In this document: in pieces, positions 6,174 through 13,167 of the stretch
Position numbering within the stretch: the first letter of the stretch is position 1
Layout of the letters: every line of letters begins with the position of its first letter
Origin: Tardiphaga sp.
GTDB taxonomy: Bacteria > Pseudomonadota > Alphaproteobacteria > Rhizobiales > Xanthobacteraceae
Assembly (NCBI GenBank): GCA_028290325.1
Contig: JAQGJY010000001.1
Location: forward strand, 1 to 13,294
DNA length: 13,294 nt
Direction of reading: 5' to 3'
Notes under the pieces: model-generated
Seen by the model: only the letters and a program-made list of their open reading frames with translations
Databases searched by the model: none
What the model was told of the DNA's origin: nothing
Program-made: the position numbers and the translations under genes

Positions 6174-7298
6174 ATGACGCTCACGTCATGCGCGCGCGCC
6201 ATTGCCGCCATCGCGATCGCGCTATCATTCACGAACACCGCCCGCGCCGCCGACGTTCCGACATTCGAGGTCGATGCGTCGTGGCCGAAGCCGCTGCCGA
6301 ACAACTGGATTCTCGGCCAGGTCGGCGGCATCACCACCGACAAGAACGGCCACATCTGGCTGATCCATCGGCCGCGCTCGCTGACCGACGACGAGAAGGG
6401 CGCGAGCCTGACGCCGCCGCGCAGCAAATGCTGCGTCTCGGCGCCGCCGGTGCTGGAGTTCGATGCCGAAGGCAATCTACTGCGGTCATGGGGCGGACCG
6501 CCTGCAAAAGAATCTGGCGCTGGTTATGAATGGGTCGGGCGCGAGCACGGCATCGAAGTCGATGACCAGGGCTTCGTCTGGATCGGTGGCAATGCCGACA
6601 ACGACAACGCGATTCTGAAATTCACCGGCGACGGCAAGTTCGTCATGCAGATCGGCACGATCGCGCCGAGCAAGGGCAGCAACGACACCACGCAACTCGG
6701 CAAGCCCGCCGAAACCGCGATCGATAAAGCGGCGAATGAGATCTACGTCGCCGATGGCTATGGCAATCGCCGCGTGATCGTCTTCGATGCCACCACCGGC
6801 GCGTATAAGCGGCATTGGGGCGCCTACGGCAACAAGCCGAACGACGACAAGCAGCCGGCTTACGATCCGAAAGCGCCGGCGCCGCAGCAATTCGCCAATC
6901 CGGTGCATTGCGTGAAGATCGCCAATGACGGGCTGGTCTACGTCTGCGACCGCATCAACAATCGCATTCAAGTGTTCAAGAAGGACGGCAGTTTCGTGAA
7001 GGAGTGGTTCTTCGAGAAGAACACGCTCGGCAACGGCGCGGTGTGGGATCTCGCGGTCTGGCCCGATCCGAAACAGACATGGCTGCTGTCGGCGGATGGC
7101 GAGAACAACGAAATTCGTGTGCTCAATCGCGAGGACGGCCGCGTGGTCGGCACGCTGGGCCGCTCGGGTCGTCAGGCCGGGCAATTTCACTGGATTCACG
7201 CGATGGCGGTCGATGCCAAAGGCAACGTCTATACCGCCGAAGTCGATACCGGAAAGCGCGTGCAGAAGTTTCGGTTGGTATCGGATGCGTTGAAATGA
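6174..7298 (+). CDS. Secreted NHL-repeat beta-propeller protein, amidating-lyase-like
   Basis: A 374-residue protein with a clear Sec signal peptide (hydrophobic core about 8-20, cleavage likely after ARA at 23-25), so it is probably periplasmic. The mature part has repeated blades of the type 'gi.vD..G.iyvaD..n.ri..f': GGITTDKNGHIWLIH (51-65), HGIEVDDQGFVWIGG (125-139), AIDKAANEIYVADGYGNRR (182-200), VKIANDGLVYVCDRINNRIQ (247-266) and AMAVDAKGNVYTAEV (343-357). This spacing fits a six-bladed NHL propeller. The nearest named family is peptidyl-alpha-hydroxyglycine alpha-amidating lyase. Bacterial members are mostly uncharacterised, so no reaction is claimed. An adjacent cysteine pair (SKCC, 86-87) could form a disulfide. 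It is monocistronic by layout, with its own strong ribosome binding site, and it converges on der. Confidence 0.85.
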   Translation: MTLTSCARAIAAIAIALSFTNTARAADVPTFEVDASWPKPLPNNWILGQVGGITTDKNGHIWLIHRPRSLTDDEKGASLTPPRSKCCVSAPPVLEFDAEGNLLRSWGGPPAKESGAGYEWVGREHGIEVDDQGFVWIGGNADNDNAILKFTGDGKFVMQIGTIAPSKGSNDTTQLGKPAETAIDKAANEIYVADGYGNRRVIVFDATTGAYKRHWGAYGNKPNDDKQPAYDPKAPAPQQFANPVHCVKIANDGLVYVCDRINNRIQVFKKDGSFVKEWFFEKNTLGNGAVWDLAVWPDPKQTWLLSADGENNEIRVLNREDGRVVGTLGRSGRQAGQFHWIHAMAVDAKGNVYTAEVDTGKRVQKFRLVSDALK

Positions 7299-7351
7299 CG
7301 GCGATGCCGTGACGTGCCGTCGCAACAGCCACAGCCGTCACAACGCGCAGT

Positions 7352-7450
7352 GAGGTCATCCCCGCGACAGCGGGGATCCAGTATCCCAGAGCCTCACCGA
7401 TGGACTACTGGATCGCCGCTCGCGTGCGCGAGAACGCACGTGACGCGGAT
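7352..7450. repeat. Palindromic repeat in the convergent gap
   Basis: The gap between the plus-strand NHL gene and the end of der holds linked inverted repeats: ATCCCCGC-gaca-GCGGGGAT (7358-7377), ATCCAGTA (7376-7383) paired with TACTGGAT (7406-7413), and CTCGCG-tg-CGCGAG (7419-7432). The motif 'TCATCCCCGC...GCGGGGATCCAGTA...TACTGGATCGCC' is a dispersed intergenic repeat well known in Bradyrhizobium relatives and belongs to a different family from the element at 175-305. Its position between converging genes would suit a two-way transcription barrier, which is inference. No T-run typical of an intrinsic terminator follows the stems. Confidence 0.75.
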
Positions 7451-7482
7451 CACGGTCGCATCGCGGTGGACGTCAGAGCGGC

Positions 7483-8877
7483 TCAGTTCGGCCGCCGCCG
7501 CTTATGCGCGAACGGGTTGGCCTTCTCGCGCAACGTGATCCGCACCGGCGTGCCGGGCAGATCGAAGAACTGGCGCAGGCTGTTGACCAGATACCGCAGA
7601 TAGGATTGCGGCACGGCGTCGGCGCGCGAGCAGAACACCACGAAGCTCGGCGGCCGCGCCTTGGTCTGCGTGACGTAATTCAGTTTCAAGCGACGGCCCG
7701 ACACGGCGGGCGGCGGGTTGGTATCGATCGCCTGTTCGAACCATCGATTGAGCGCCGCCGTCGGCACGCGCCGGTTCCAGATCAGATAGGCCTGCTCGAT
7801 CGAGCTCATCAACCGGTCGATGCCGTCGCCCATCATGCCGGAGACCGCGACGATCGGCACGCCGCGCACCTGCGGCAGCAGATGATCGACATCCTCGCGC
7901 AACGCGGTGACGAGGTTGGCCTTCTTCTCCATCAAATCCCATTTGTTGACGGCGATGACCAGCGCGCGGCCCTCGCGCTCGATCAGATCGGCGATGCGCA
8001 GATCCTGCTCCTCGAACTTGTTCTGCGAATCCATCATCAGCACGACGACCTCGGCGAAACGCACCGCGCGCAGCGCATCGGCGACCGAGAGCTTCTCGAG
8101 CTTCGCCTCGATGCGCGAGCGGCGTCGCAGACCGGCCGTGTCGAAGACGCGGAATTCGCGGTTCTTGTACACGATATCGACCGAGATGGAATCGCGGGTC
8201 GTGCCGGCTTCGGGTGAGGTCAGCAGACGTTCCTCGCCGAGCAGATGATTGATCATCGTCGACTTGCCGGCGTTGGGCCGGCCGACGATGGCGACGCGAA
8301 TCGGCCGCTGCGCGAGGTCTTCGTCGCTGATGATCTCGTCGTCGGCCTCGTCCCCCTCGATCTCCTCGTCGTCGTAGACCGGCTCGGGCATGATGTCGCG
8401 CAACGCATCATAAAGGTCGCTCAGGCCTTCGCCGTGTTCGGCGGAAATCTGGATCGGCTCACCGAGGCCAAGCGCGTAGGATTCCATCGCGCCGACTTCG
8501 CCGTGCTTGCCTTCGCTCTTGTTGGCGACGAGCACGACCGGCTTGCTGGCGCGCCGCGCGAAATCCGCGAAGCCGCGATCGTTGGGAGTCAACCCGGCGC
8601 GGGCGTCGATCACGAACATCAGCGCGTCGGCGAGCGCGATCGCGGTCTCGGTCTGCTCCTGCATCCGCGCCGTCAGCGAGCCCTTCGGGCCCTCGTCGAG
8701 ACCGGCGGTGTCGATCAGCGTGAATTCGAGATCGCCGAGCTTGCCCTGACCCTCGCGGCGGTCACGGGTGACGCCGGGCGTGTCATCGACGAGCGCGAGC
8801 TTCTGTCCAACGAGGCGATTGAACAAGGTGGATTTGCCGACATTGGGCCGGCCGATACTGGCAAAGTTGAAAGACAT
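7483..8877 (-). CDS. der: Ribosome-assembly GTPase Der (EngA)
   Basis: A 464-residue protein with two tandem GTPase domains, needed for maturation of the 50S ribosomal subunit. The first domain has GRPNVGKST (9-17), DTPGVTRD (32-39) and DTAG (56-59), with NKSE (119-122) in place of the usual NKxD. The second has GRPNAGKST (199-207), DTAGLRRRS (247-255) and NKWD (311-314). The C-terminal KH-like domain ends in a basic tail (HKRRRPN) that may contact rRNA. The linker between the domains, about 168-188, is strongly acidic (DDEEIEGDEADDEIISDED). The frame is open 15 codons further upstream, but ATG 8877 has AGGGA about seven bases before it and gives the family-standard start. It is the last gene of a probable operon with the lipoprotein and YfgM-like genes. 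Confidence 0.97.
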   Translation of the reverse strand: MSFNFASIGRPNVGKSTLFNRLVGQKLALVDDTPGVTRDRREGQGKLGDLEFTLIDTAGLDEGPKGSLTARMQEQTETAIALADALMFVIDARAGLTPNDRGFADFARRASKPVVLVANKSEGKHGEVGAMESYALGLGEPIQISAEHGEGLSDLYDALRDIMPEPVYDDEEIEGDEADDEIISDEDLAQRPIRVAIVGRPNAGKSTMINHLLGEERLLTSPEAGTTRDSISVDIVYKNREFRVFDTAGLRRRSRIEAKLEKLSVADALRAVRFAEVVVLMMDSQNKFEEQDLRIADLIEREGRALVIAVNKWDLMEKKANLVTALREDVDHLLPQVRGVPIVAVSGMMGDGIDRLMSSIEQAYLIWNRRVPTAALNRWFEQAIDTNPPPAVSGRRLKLNYVTQTKARPPSFVVFCSRADAVPQSYLRYLVNSLRQFFDLPGTPVRITLREKANPFAHKRRRPN

Positions 8878-8934
8878 GGACGTTCCCTGCGCCCTTTGCG
8901 CGGCGTGTGTCAATGCAAGCAAGCGGGCTCTTGT

Positions 8935-9016
8935 CCTCTCCCGCAGTGGGAGAGGGTGGACCGGATGAAGTCCGGGCCGGTTCAGGGGTTTGTCTCAACG
9001 AGAGAACGAAACCCCT
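8935..9016. repeat. Dispersed palindromic element, decayed copy
   Basis: This resembles the left half of the element at 175-305. It has CCTCTCCC-gcagt-GGGAGAGG (8935-8955), then GGTGG, a short hairpin CCGGA...TCCGG (8961-8975), and inner arms AGGGGTTT (8984-8991) and AAACCCCT (9009-9016). The right-hand outer arm is absent. It lies in the 178-bp gap between the lipoprotein gene and der, within a probable operon. As RNA it could affect how much der is made relative to the upstream genes, which is inference. Confidence 0.7.
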
Positions 9017-9055
9017 CGCCAGCCTTCGCGTTTCGTCGGTTTCGATTGCTGCGAT

Positions 9056-9589
9056 TTACCGCGAAAAACCGCTGCTCGGCAGCGGCGCCGGGAACGCCGA
9101 CTGGGCCGGCGGCTGTGCCGGAGCCGCGGCGGCGGGCGCGGCCTGATCCGGCGGCGGCGCCGTGGTGCGGCGGCGTGTGATCTTCTGGCCCTTCGGCGCG
9201 GGCGGCGCGGCCGGAGCCGCGCTTTCCTCGACCGGCGCGGCATCCGGGTCCGCCGGAGCCGAAGCCGCCGGAGCCGGGGCGCGGCTGGCGGCCGAGCCCT
9301 TGCTGCGCGATTTCGTTCCGCGCTTGGCCTTCGGCTCCTCGACCGGCGGGGCGATCTCGGGCGCGGGCTCGGCCTTGGCGCCGCGATATAATTCTTTCGG
9401 CACGCCCTGCTGCAAGCCCGGCACGCCCTCCGGGAACACCGGCTTGCGCTCGCCCGGCAGCTTCTTCTTGGTGTCGAGGAAATCGAGCATGTCGGTCGGA
9501 TCGAAGCCACTGCCACCGCCGCAGCCGGCAAGACAGCCGGACAGCGCGATCAGGACGGTGGCTGCGATCAAACGTTGCGCGCGGCGCAT
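9056..9589 (-). CDS. Small proline/alanine-rich lipoprotein in the bamB position
   Basis: A 177-residue protein opening MRRAQRLIAATVLIALSGC, a lipoprotein signal peptide. Two cysteines could be lipidated: Cys19 in LSGC or Cys23 in LAGC. After a Gly-rich linker comes a compact segment, FDPTDMLDFLDTKKKLPGER (about 29-48), then KPVFPEGVPG. The rest is low-complexity Pro/Ala/Lys sequence with no recognisable fold. In many proteobacteria the gene between a YfgM-like gene and der is bamB, whose mature start often carries a similar LPGxR motif. Here the PQQ-type beta-propeller is absent. A GTG at 9601 would add four residues; ATG 9589 is preferred because it puts the positive charges at the start. 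There is no strong ribosome binding site. Function is unknown. Confidence 0.75.
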   Translation of the reverse strand: MRRAQRLIAATVLIALSGCLAGCGGGSGFDPTDMLDFLDTKKKLPGERKPVFPEGVPGLQQGVPKELYRGAKAEPAPEIAPPVEEPKAKRGTKSRSKGSAASRAPAPAASAPADPDAAPVEESAAPAAPPAPKGQKITRRRTTAPPPDQAAPAAAAPAQPPAQSAFPAPLPSSGFSR

Positions 9590-9645
9590 GGGCGAACTCA
9601 CGATTACAAACTCATCAACGGACAGACCAACATAGACCGCACCGC

Positions 9646-10299
9646 TTAACTTTTCGCGACCGGCGGCAACAGCGCCTGCAACGCTTCCGCGCGGCTTCGC
9701 ATGCTGGACGGCGTTTCGCCGTCATTGGCGATCTGATCCAGCCACTGCCGCGTCGCGTCGGGGTTGCCGTTGCGCCATGCCGACAGCGCCAACAGCTCGC
9801 GCGCCGTATGGCGATAGGTCCCCGCCCCCGCCGTCACGGCTTCGAGCCGCTTCTTGAGATCGTCGTAGCTGCCGGTATCGACCAGCAGGCCGGCGGCGCG
9901 CACCTTGGCGAGATCCTGCTCGGCGGCATTGACGGTGCGGTCGGCGGCGATGCCGTCATACAAAGCGACGGCGGCGGTCTTGTCGCGTTCGGCCGCTTCG
10001 CCCGCGGCGCGCAACCGCGCCAGCGTGCGATAGCCGGACGGCGCGTCAGTGGCGAGTTTCGCGAACGCGGCCTCGGCCTCGGCGTGTTTTTTCTGCTCGG
10101 ACAATTCGATCGCGCGATCGAACGCGGCGCTGGCCTCGACGGCCTTCTTGCCCTCGACGTATTGATAGCCCTTCCAGCCGCCGACGCCGCCGATCACGAT
10201 AATGGCGATCAGAATGATCAGCAGCGAATATTTCGCCCAAAACTGCTTGAGCTGTTCGCGGCGGACGTCTTCATTCACTTCGTCAAAGATTTCAGACAC
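9646..10299 (-). CDS. YfgM-like TPR protein, single inner-membrane anchor
   Basis: A 217-residue protein. A charged cytoplasmic start (MSEIFDEVNEDVRREQLKQF) leads into one membrane helix at about 26-42 and then a periplasmic-side helical region, about 55-210, with TPR-like helix pairs such as AAFDRAIELSEQKKHAEAEA. This matches the tetratricopeptide family represented by E. coli YfgM, which associates with the Sec translocon and periplasmic chaperones. The E. coli gene order yfgM-bamB-der parallels the order here. The start is GTG at 10299, the only candidate that keeps the family-typical N-terminus, with a weak GGGG about 10 bases upstream. It is probably the first gene of the operon with the lipoprotein and der, 56 bases before the next start. 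Confidence 0.88.
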   Translation of the reverse strand: MSEIFDEVNEDVRREQLKQFWAKYSLLIILIAIIVIGGVGGWKGYQYVEGKKAVEASAAFDRAIELSEQKKHAEAEAAFAKLATDAPSGYRTLARLRAAGEAAERDKTAAVALYDGIAADRTVNAAEQDLAKVRAAGLLVDTGSYDDLKKRLEAVTAGAGTYRHTARELLALSAWRNGNPDATRQWLDQIANDGETPSSMRSRAEALQALLPPVAKS

Positions 10300-10366
10300 T
10301 TGTACTTAACCCCGTCTGGCGCGCGCGAACCTGCGGCGGCCGTCCCCCGACCGTGACTGGCGCGAT

Positions 10367-10395
10367 ACAATAGGGATATGGCCACGGCAAGGCAA
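10367..10395 (-). promoter_or_regulatory. Candidate sigma-70-type promoter for the YfgM-like/der operon
   Basis: Reading the minus strand, TTGCCT (10395-10390) and TATTGT (10372-10367) are separated by exactly 17 bases. Each matches four of six consensus bases. Transcription would begin near 10360, leaving about 60 bases before the GTG at 10299. The match is modest and found by eye only. Confidence 0.35.
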
Positions 10396-10424
10396 AACGG
10401 CCAATGCTCGTCCCCGTTCGCGGC

Positions 10425-10450
10425 GCGACACCAGCGCAGCGCGGTGTCGC
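10425..10450. terminator. Hairpin downstream of panB
   Basis: GCGACACC (10425-10432) and GGTGTCGC (10443-10450) form a perfect 8-bp stem with a 10-base loop. It lies about 90 bases after the panB stop on the minus strand and upstream of the candidate promoter at 10367-10395. No T-run follows on the minus strand, so it is at best an imperfect terminator or an mRNA-end stabiliser. Confidence 0.3.
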
Positions 10451-10537
10451 AGCGCGGAGCCGCGACCGCCTCAAGCGCAGAATTCAGGCCCACTTACACG
10501 CGCGAAGATGCGCGGCTCAGCGTCCGGGACAGGAATC

Positions 10538-11386
10538 TCAGGCCTTCGGCTTCATGCCATAGACATTCTCCGGGCCCGGAAAGGCGCGGGAGCGGACGTC
10601 GTTGGCGTAGCCCTGAATCGCGGCCTCGATCATCGGGCCGATCTCGCCGTAGCGGCGGACGAATTTCGGCGTCCGCGCCGACAGGCCAAGCATGTCTTCC
10701 AGCACCAGCACCTGCCCGTCGCAGGCCGCGCTGGCGCCGATGCCGATCGTCGGGACGTCGATGACCTGCGTGATCCGTCGCGCCAGCGGTTCGGCGATGG
10801 CCTCGACCACGATGGCGAACGCCCCGGCTTGCGCCACGGCCTTGGCGTCGTTCTGGATCGGGCCGACCTCATTGCCGCCTTCGGCCAGCGCCAGCGCTTC
10901 GGCCTGCCCCTGAGACCGGAATGAGCCCAATGCGTTGATCGATTGCGGCGTGAGCCCGATATGGCCCATCACCGGAATACCACGCTCGGTGAGAAAGGCG
11001 ATGGTCTCCGCCATCCGCGCGCCGCCCTCGAGCTTCACCGCGCCGCAATGCGTCTCCTTCATGATCCGCACGGCGGAATGAAACGCCTGCTCCTTGCTTG
11101 CCTCATAGGAGCCGAACGGCATGTCGACCACGACGAGCGAATGCTGCGACCCGCGCATCACGGCATGGCCTTGCAGAATCATCATCTCCAGCGTCACCGG
11201 CACCGTCGTCTCGAAGCCATGCATCACGTTGCCCAGCGAGTCGCCGACGAGAATGACGTCGCAATAGCGATCGACCAGCGCCGCCGTGTGCGCGTGATAC
11301 GAGGTCAGCATCACGATCGGCTCGCCGTTCTTGCGCGCGCGAATGTCCGGCGCGGTCTTGCGCTTGATGGCGGATTGGATCGACAT
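10538..11386 (-). CDS. panB: 3-methyl-2-oxobutanoate hydroxymethyltransferase (pantothenate synthesis)
   Basis: A 282-residue cytoplasmic enzyme, slightly longer than the usual ~265. It transfers a one-carbon unit from methylene-tetrahydrofolate to alpha-ketoisovalerate, giving ketopantoate for vitamin B5 and CoA. Key motifs are present: LVGDSLG with metal ligand Asp49, VVDMPFGSY with Asp88, VKLEGG with Lys118 and Glu120, GHIGLTPQS with His142, and the catalytic Glu at about 195 (VVEAIAEP). Upstream codons are in frame back to 11527, but ATG 11386 gives the family start MSIQSAIKRKTAPDIRARK. It has GGAG nine to ten bases upstream, inside the end of the nnrU gene. The two genes are four bases apart, so they are probably translationally coupled. 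No panC is in the window. Confidence 0.96.
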   Translation of the reverse strand: MSIQSAIKRKTAPDIRARKNGEPIVMLTSYHAHTAALVDRYCDVILVGDSLGNVMHGFETTVPVTLEMMILQGHAVMRGSQHSLVVVDMPFGSYEASKEQAFHSAVRIMKETHCGAVKLEGGARMAETIAFLTERGIPVMGHIGLTPQSINALGSFRSQGQAEALALAEGGNEVGPIQNDAKAVAQAGAFAIVVEAIAEPLARRITQVIDVPTIGIGASAACDGQVLVLEDMLGLSARTPKFVRRYGEIGPMIEAAIQGYANDVRSRAFPGPENVYGMKPKA

Positions 11387-11390
11387 AAAC

Positions 11391-11984
11391 TTACGCTCCA
11401 AAAACCGGGACGCCGATGACGACGGGATGGAAGGCATAACCCAGCGCGAGATAAGCGACGATGCCGACGGCGACCGCGATGGCATCGTTGCCGATGCCGC
11501 CGACCGGAATCGGCGGACCGCCGGCATCGCTGCGGCGCTTCAGCGAAATGCGATCGAACACCGCCCAGGCCAGGAACGATCCGAACAGAATGATCGAGCC
11601 GAGATCGCCGTTCGACAGCAGATGCGCGACGGCCCACAGCTTGATCGCCGCCAGCATCGGGTGCTTGAGCGTCGTGTAGATGCGGCCGCGAATATAGGCC
11701 GACGCCAGCATGATGACGGCGAACAGCATCAGGCCGACCGAGATGTGTTTCATGAAGGCCGGCGGTGTCCAGACGTTGATCCAGCCGGTGGCGCGATAGC
11801 TCGCGAAGCCCCAGACGATCAGCGCGAGGCCGATCACCGACACCACCGAATAGGCGACCTTGTAAACGCCCTCGCCGTGCCGCGCGATCAGTTGCGTTCG
11901 CATCCCGCGTTTGGTGGTGACAACATGGGTGCCGAGAAACAGCACCAATCCTGAGATCATCACGATCAGTCCCACGATATCCAC
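11391..11984 (-). CDS. NnrU family membrane protein
   Basis: A 197-residue protein with about five membrane helices (2-19, 43-62, 79-97, 111-146 in one or two passes, 167-185). Family marks include LVLFLGTHVV, SYRATGW (62-68), RGRIYTTLKHPMLAAIKLWA with the conserved His-Pro at 108-109, and AHLLSNGDLGSIILFGSFLA. NnrU was named from a denitrification gene cluster in Rhodobacter sphaeroides, but its activity is unclear and relatives occur far from denitrification genes, as here. It may bind a quinone or haem, which is speculation. No ATG begins the frame. GTG 11984 gives MDIVGLIVMI, and GTG 11975, with AGGGTGG about six bases before it, is at least as good and fits family starts. It ends four bases before panB. 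Confidence 0.87.
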   Translation of the reverse strand: MDIVGLIVMISGLVLFLGTHVVTTKRGMRTQLIARHGEGVYKVAYSVVSVIGLALIVWGFASYRATGWINVWTPPAFMKHISVGLMLFAVIMLASAYIRGRIYTTLKHPMLAAIKLWAVAHLLSNGDLGSIILFGSFLAWAVFDRISLKRRSDAGGPPIPVGGIGNDAIAVAVGIVAYLALGYAFHPVVIGVPVFGA

Positions 11985-12065
11985 CCTGCGTCTGCGCCGC
12001 GCGGTAGGCGCGCACGCGGTTTGTCTTTATATGGTCCGCGTATCACCAATCACGGGAATGACGCA
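11985..12065. promoter_or_regulatory. Divergent promoter region between nnrU and the binding-protein gene
   Basis: This 81-bp gap separates genes transcribed away from each other, so it should contain start signals for both, possibly overlapping the coding ends. The minus strand has a good -10-like TATAAA at 12031-12026, but no convincing -35 at 16-18 bases. The plus-strand gene has GGGA about nine bases before ATG 12066. No operator-like palindrome stands out. Confidence 0.35.
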
Positions 12066-13040
12066 ATGCTTGGACGCGCTACCTTCGCCGCCCTGCTGAC
12101 GATGCTGGCGCCGGCGATCCACGTCCAGGCGCAGGATGCCGCATGGCCGCCGCGTCATGTGCGGCTGATCGTGCCGTTCTCCGCCGGCTCGACGCCCGAC
12201 ATGGTCGGCCGCGTCATCGCCGACAGCCTTCAGGCACGGCATCCCGGCACGACGATCATGGTCGAAAACAAGCCCGGCGCATCCGGCAATATCGGCACCG
12301 ACGCCGTCGCCAAGGCCGCGCCCGATGGTGCGACGATCGGCATTTCACTCGGCGGTCCGCTGGCGATCAACACCTTGCTGTTCGCCAGACTGCCCTACGA
12401 TCCGGCCAAGGATATCGCGCCGGTGACGGTGCTGACGCGGTTACCCAATGTGCTCGCGGTGCCGACCAGCCTCGGCGTCAACACCGTCGCGGAATTCGTC
12501 GCCCGGTTGAAGTCCGACGCGAACGGGCTGGCTTACGGCGCGATCGGCGCCGGCTCGCTGTCGCAAATCTGCATGGAGGCGATCGCGCAGGCGGCCGGCG
12601 CGCGCATGGTCAACGTGCCCTATCCCGGTTCGCCCGCCGCCGTCACCGCGCTGATTCGCGGCGACGTCCAGGCGGTGTGTCTCGCCGCGATCGCGGTGAC
12701 GCCGCAGCTCGACAGCGGCGCGGTTAAAATCCTCGCGGTTTCGACAGCGCAACGCTCACCGTTTCTGCCCGACGTGCCGACGCTGAAGGAATCCGGCATC
12801 GACGTCGAATCCGATGCATGGAATGCCTTGATCGCGCCGGGCGGCACGCCGCCGGCGATCATCGCGATGATCAACGCCGAAGTGGTGAAATCGCTCGCCG
12901 AGCCGGCGGTGATCGAGAGGTTGAAGGTGCAGCAGATCGCGCCCGCCCCCTCGACCCCGGATCAGTTGCGGCAATTGATGGCGGACGAGAAAGCCCGCTG
13001 GGCCGACGTGATCCGCAAGGCGCAGATCCGGATCGAGTGA
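12066..13040 (+). CDS. Tripartite tricarboxylate transporter-type binding protein (Bug/TctC family)
   Basis: A 324-residue periplasmic solute-binding protein. It has a signal peptide (hydrophobic 5-18, cleavage likely after VQA at 20-22). Family blocks follow in order: VRLIVPFSAGSTPDMVGR (32-49), VENKPGASGNIGTDAVAK (66-83), LAYGAIGAGSLSQICMEAIA (155-174), VPYPGSPAAVTALIRGDV (184-201) and FLPDVPTLKESGIDV (233-247). Such proteins bind small carboxylates or other organic acids for TctAB-type transporters. The ligand cannot be read from sequence. No tctA or tctB gene is present, as is common for this expanded family, so its partner must be encoded elsewhere or it may act as a sensor. ATG 12066 is chosen over in-frame codons from 12021 because it starts the signal peptide and has GGGA upstream. 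Confidence 0.93.
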   Translation: MLGRATFAALLTMLAPAIHVQAQDAAWPPRHVRLIVPFSAGSTPDMVGRVIADSLQARHPGTTIMVENKPGASGNIGTDAVAKAAPDGATIGISLGGPLAINTLLFARLPYDPAKDIAPVTVLTRLPNVLAVPTSLGVNTVAEFVARLKSDANGLAYGAIGAGSLSQICMEAIAQAAGARMVNVPYPGSPAAVTALIRGDVQAVCLAAIAVTPQLDSGAVKILAVSTAQRSPFLPDVPTLKESGIDVESDAWNALIAPGGTPPAIIAMINAEVVKSLAEPAVIERLKVQQIAPAPSTPDQLRQLMADEKARWADVIRKAQIRIE

Positions 13041-13167
13041 GGTAGGGTCTTCACTGGGCATGCCCCGTCGGACTCGATTGCATCACCGTCGCTGGTTTTC
13101 GACGCCGAGAGCCCATGACGTCCCGCAATGACGAACGACTCGACAAGCTTTGCCGCCGCACGCAATT
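13041..13167. other. Convergent intergenic gap, possible repeat debris
   Basis: This 127-bp gap lies between the binding-protein gene and the end of the probable prfC gene. It contains a perfect 10-base palindrome GGGCATGCCC (13056-13065) and a weak inverted pair CGTCG...CGACG just after it. Fragments such as CATGACGTCCCGCAATGACG resemble decayed intergenic repeats of this bacterial group, but no complete unit can be delimited. No gene or clear terminator is seen. Confidence 0.4.

Noticed and set aside
6486..7325. Minus-strand frame opposite the NHL protein
   Set aside because: It looks superficially protein-like, but lies wholly opposite a gene with a signal peptide, NHL blades and a strong ribosome binding site.
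8245..9180. 311-codon plus-strand frame opposite der and the lipoprotein
   Set aside because: It crosses a decayed repeat and two real genes, and has no recognisable motif.
10378..10764. Plus-strand frame starting in the gap upstream of the YfgM-like gene
   Set aside because: Arg/Ser-rich, with no ribosome binding site, and most of it lies opposite panB.
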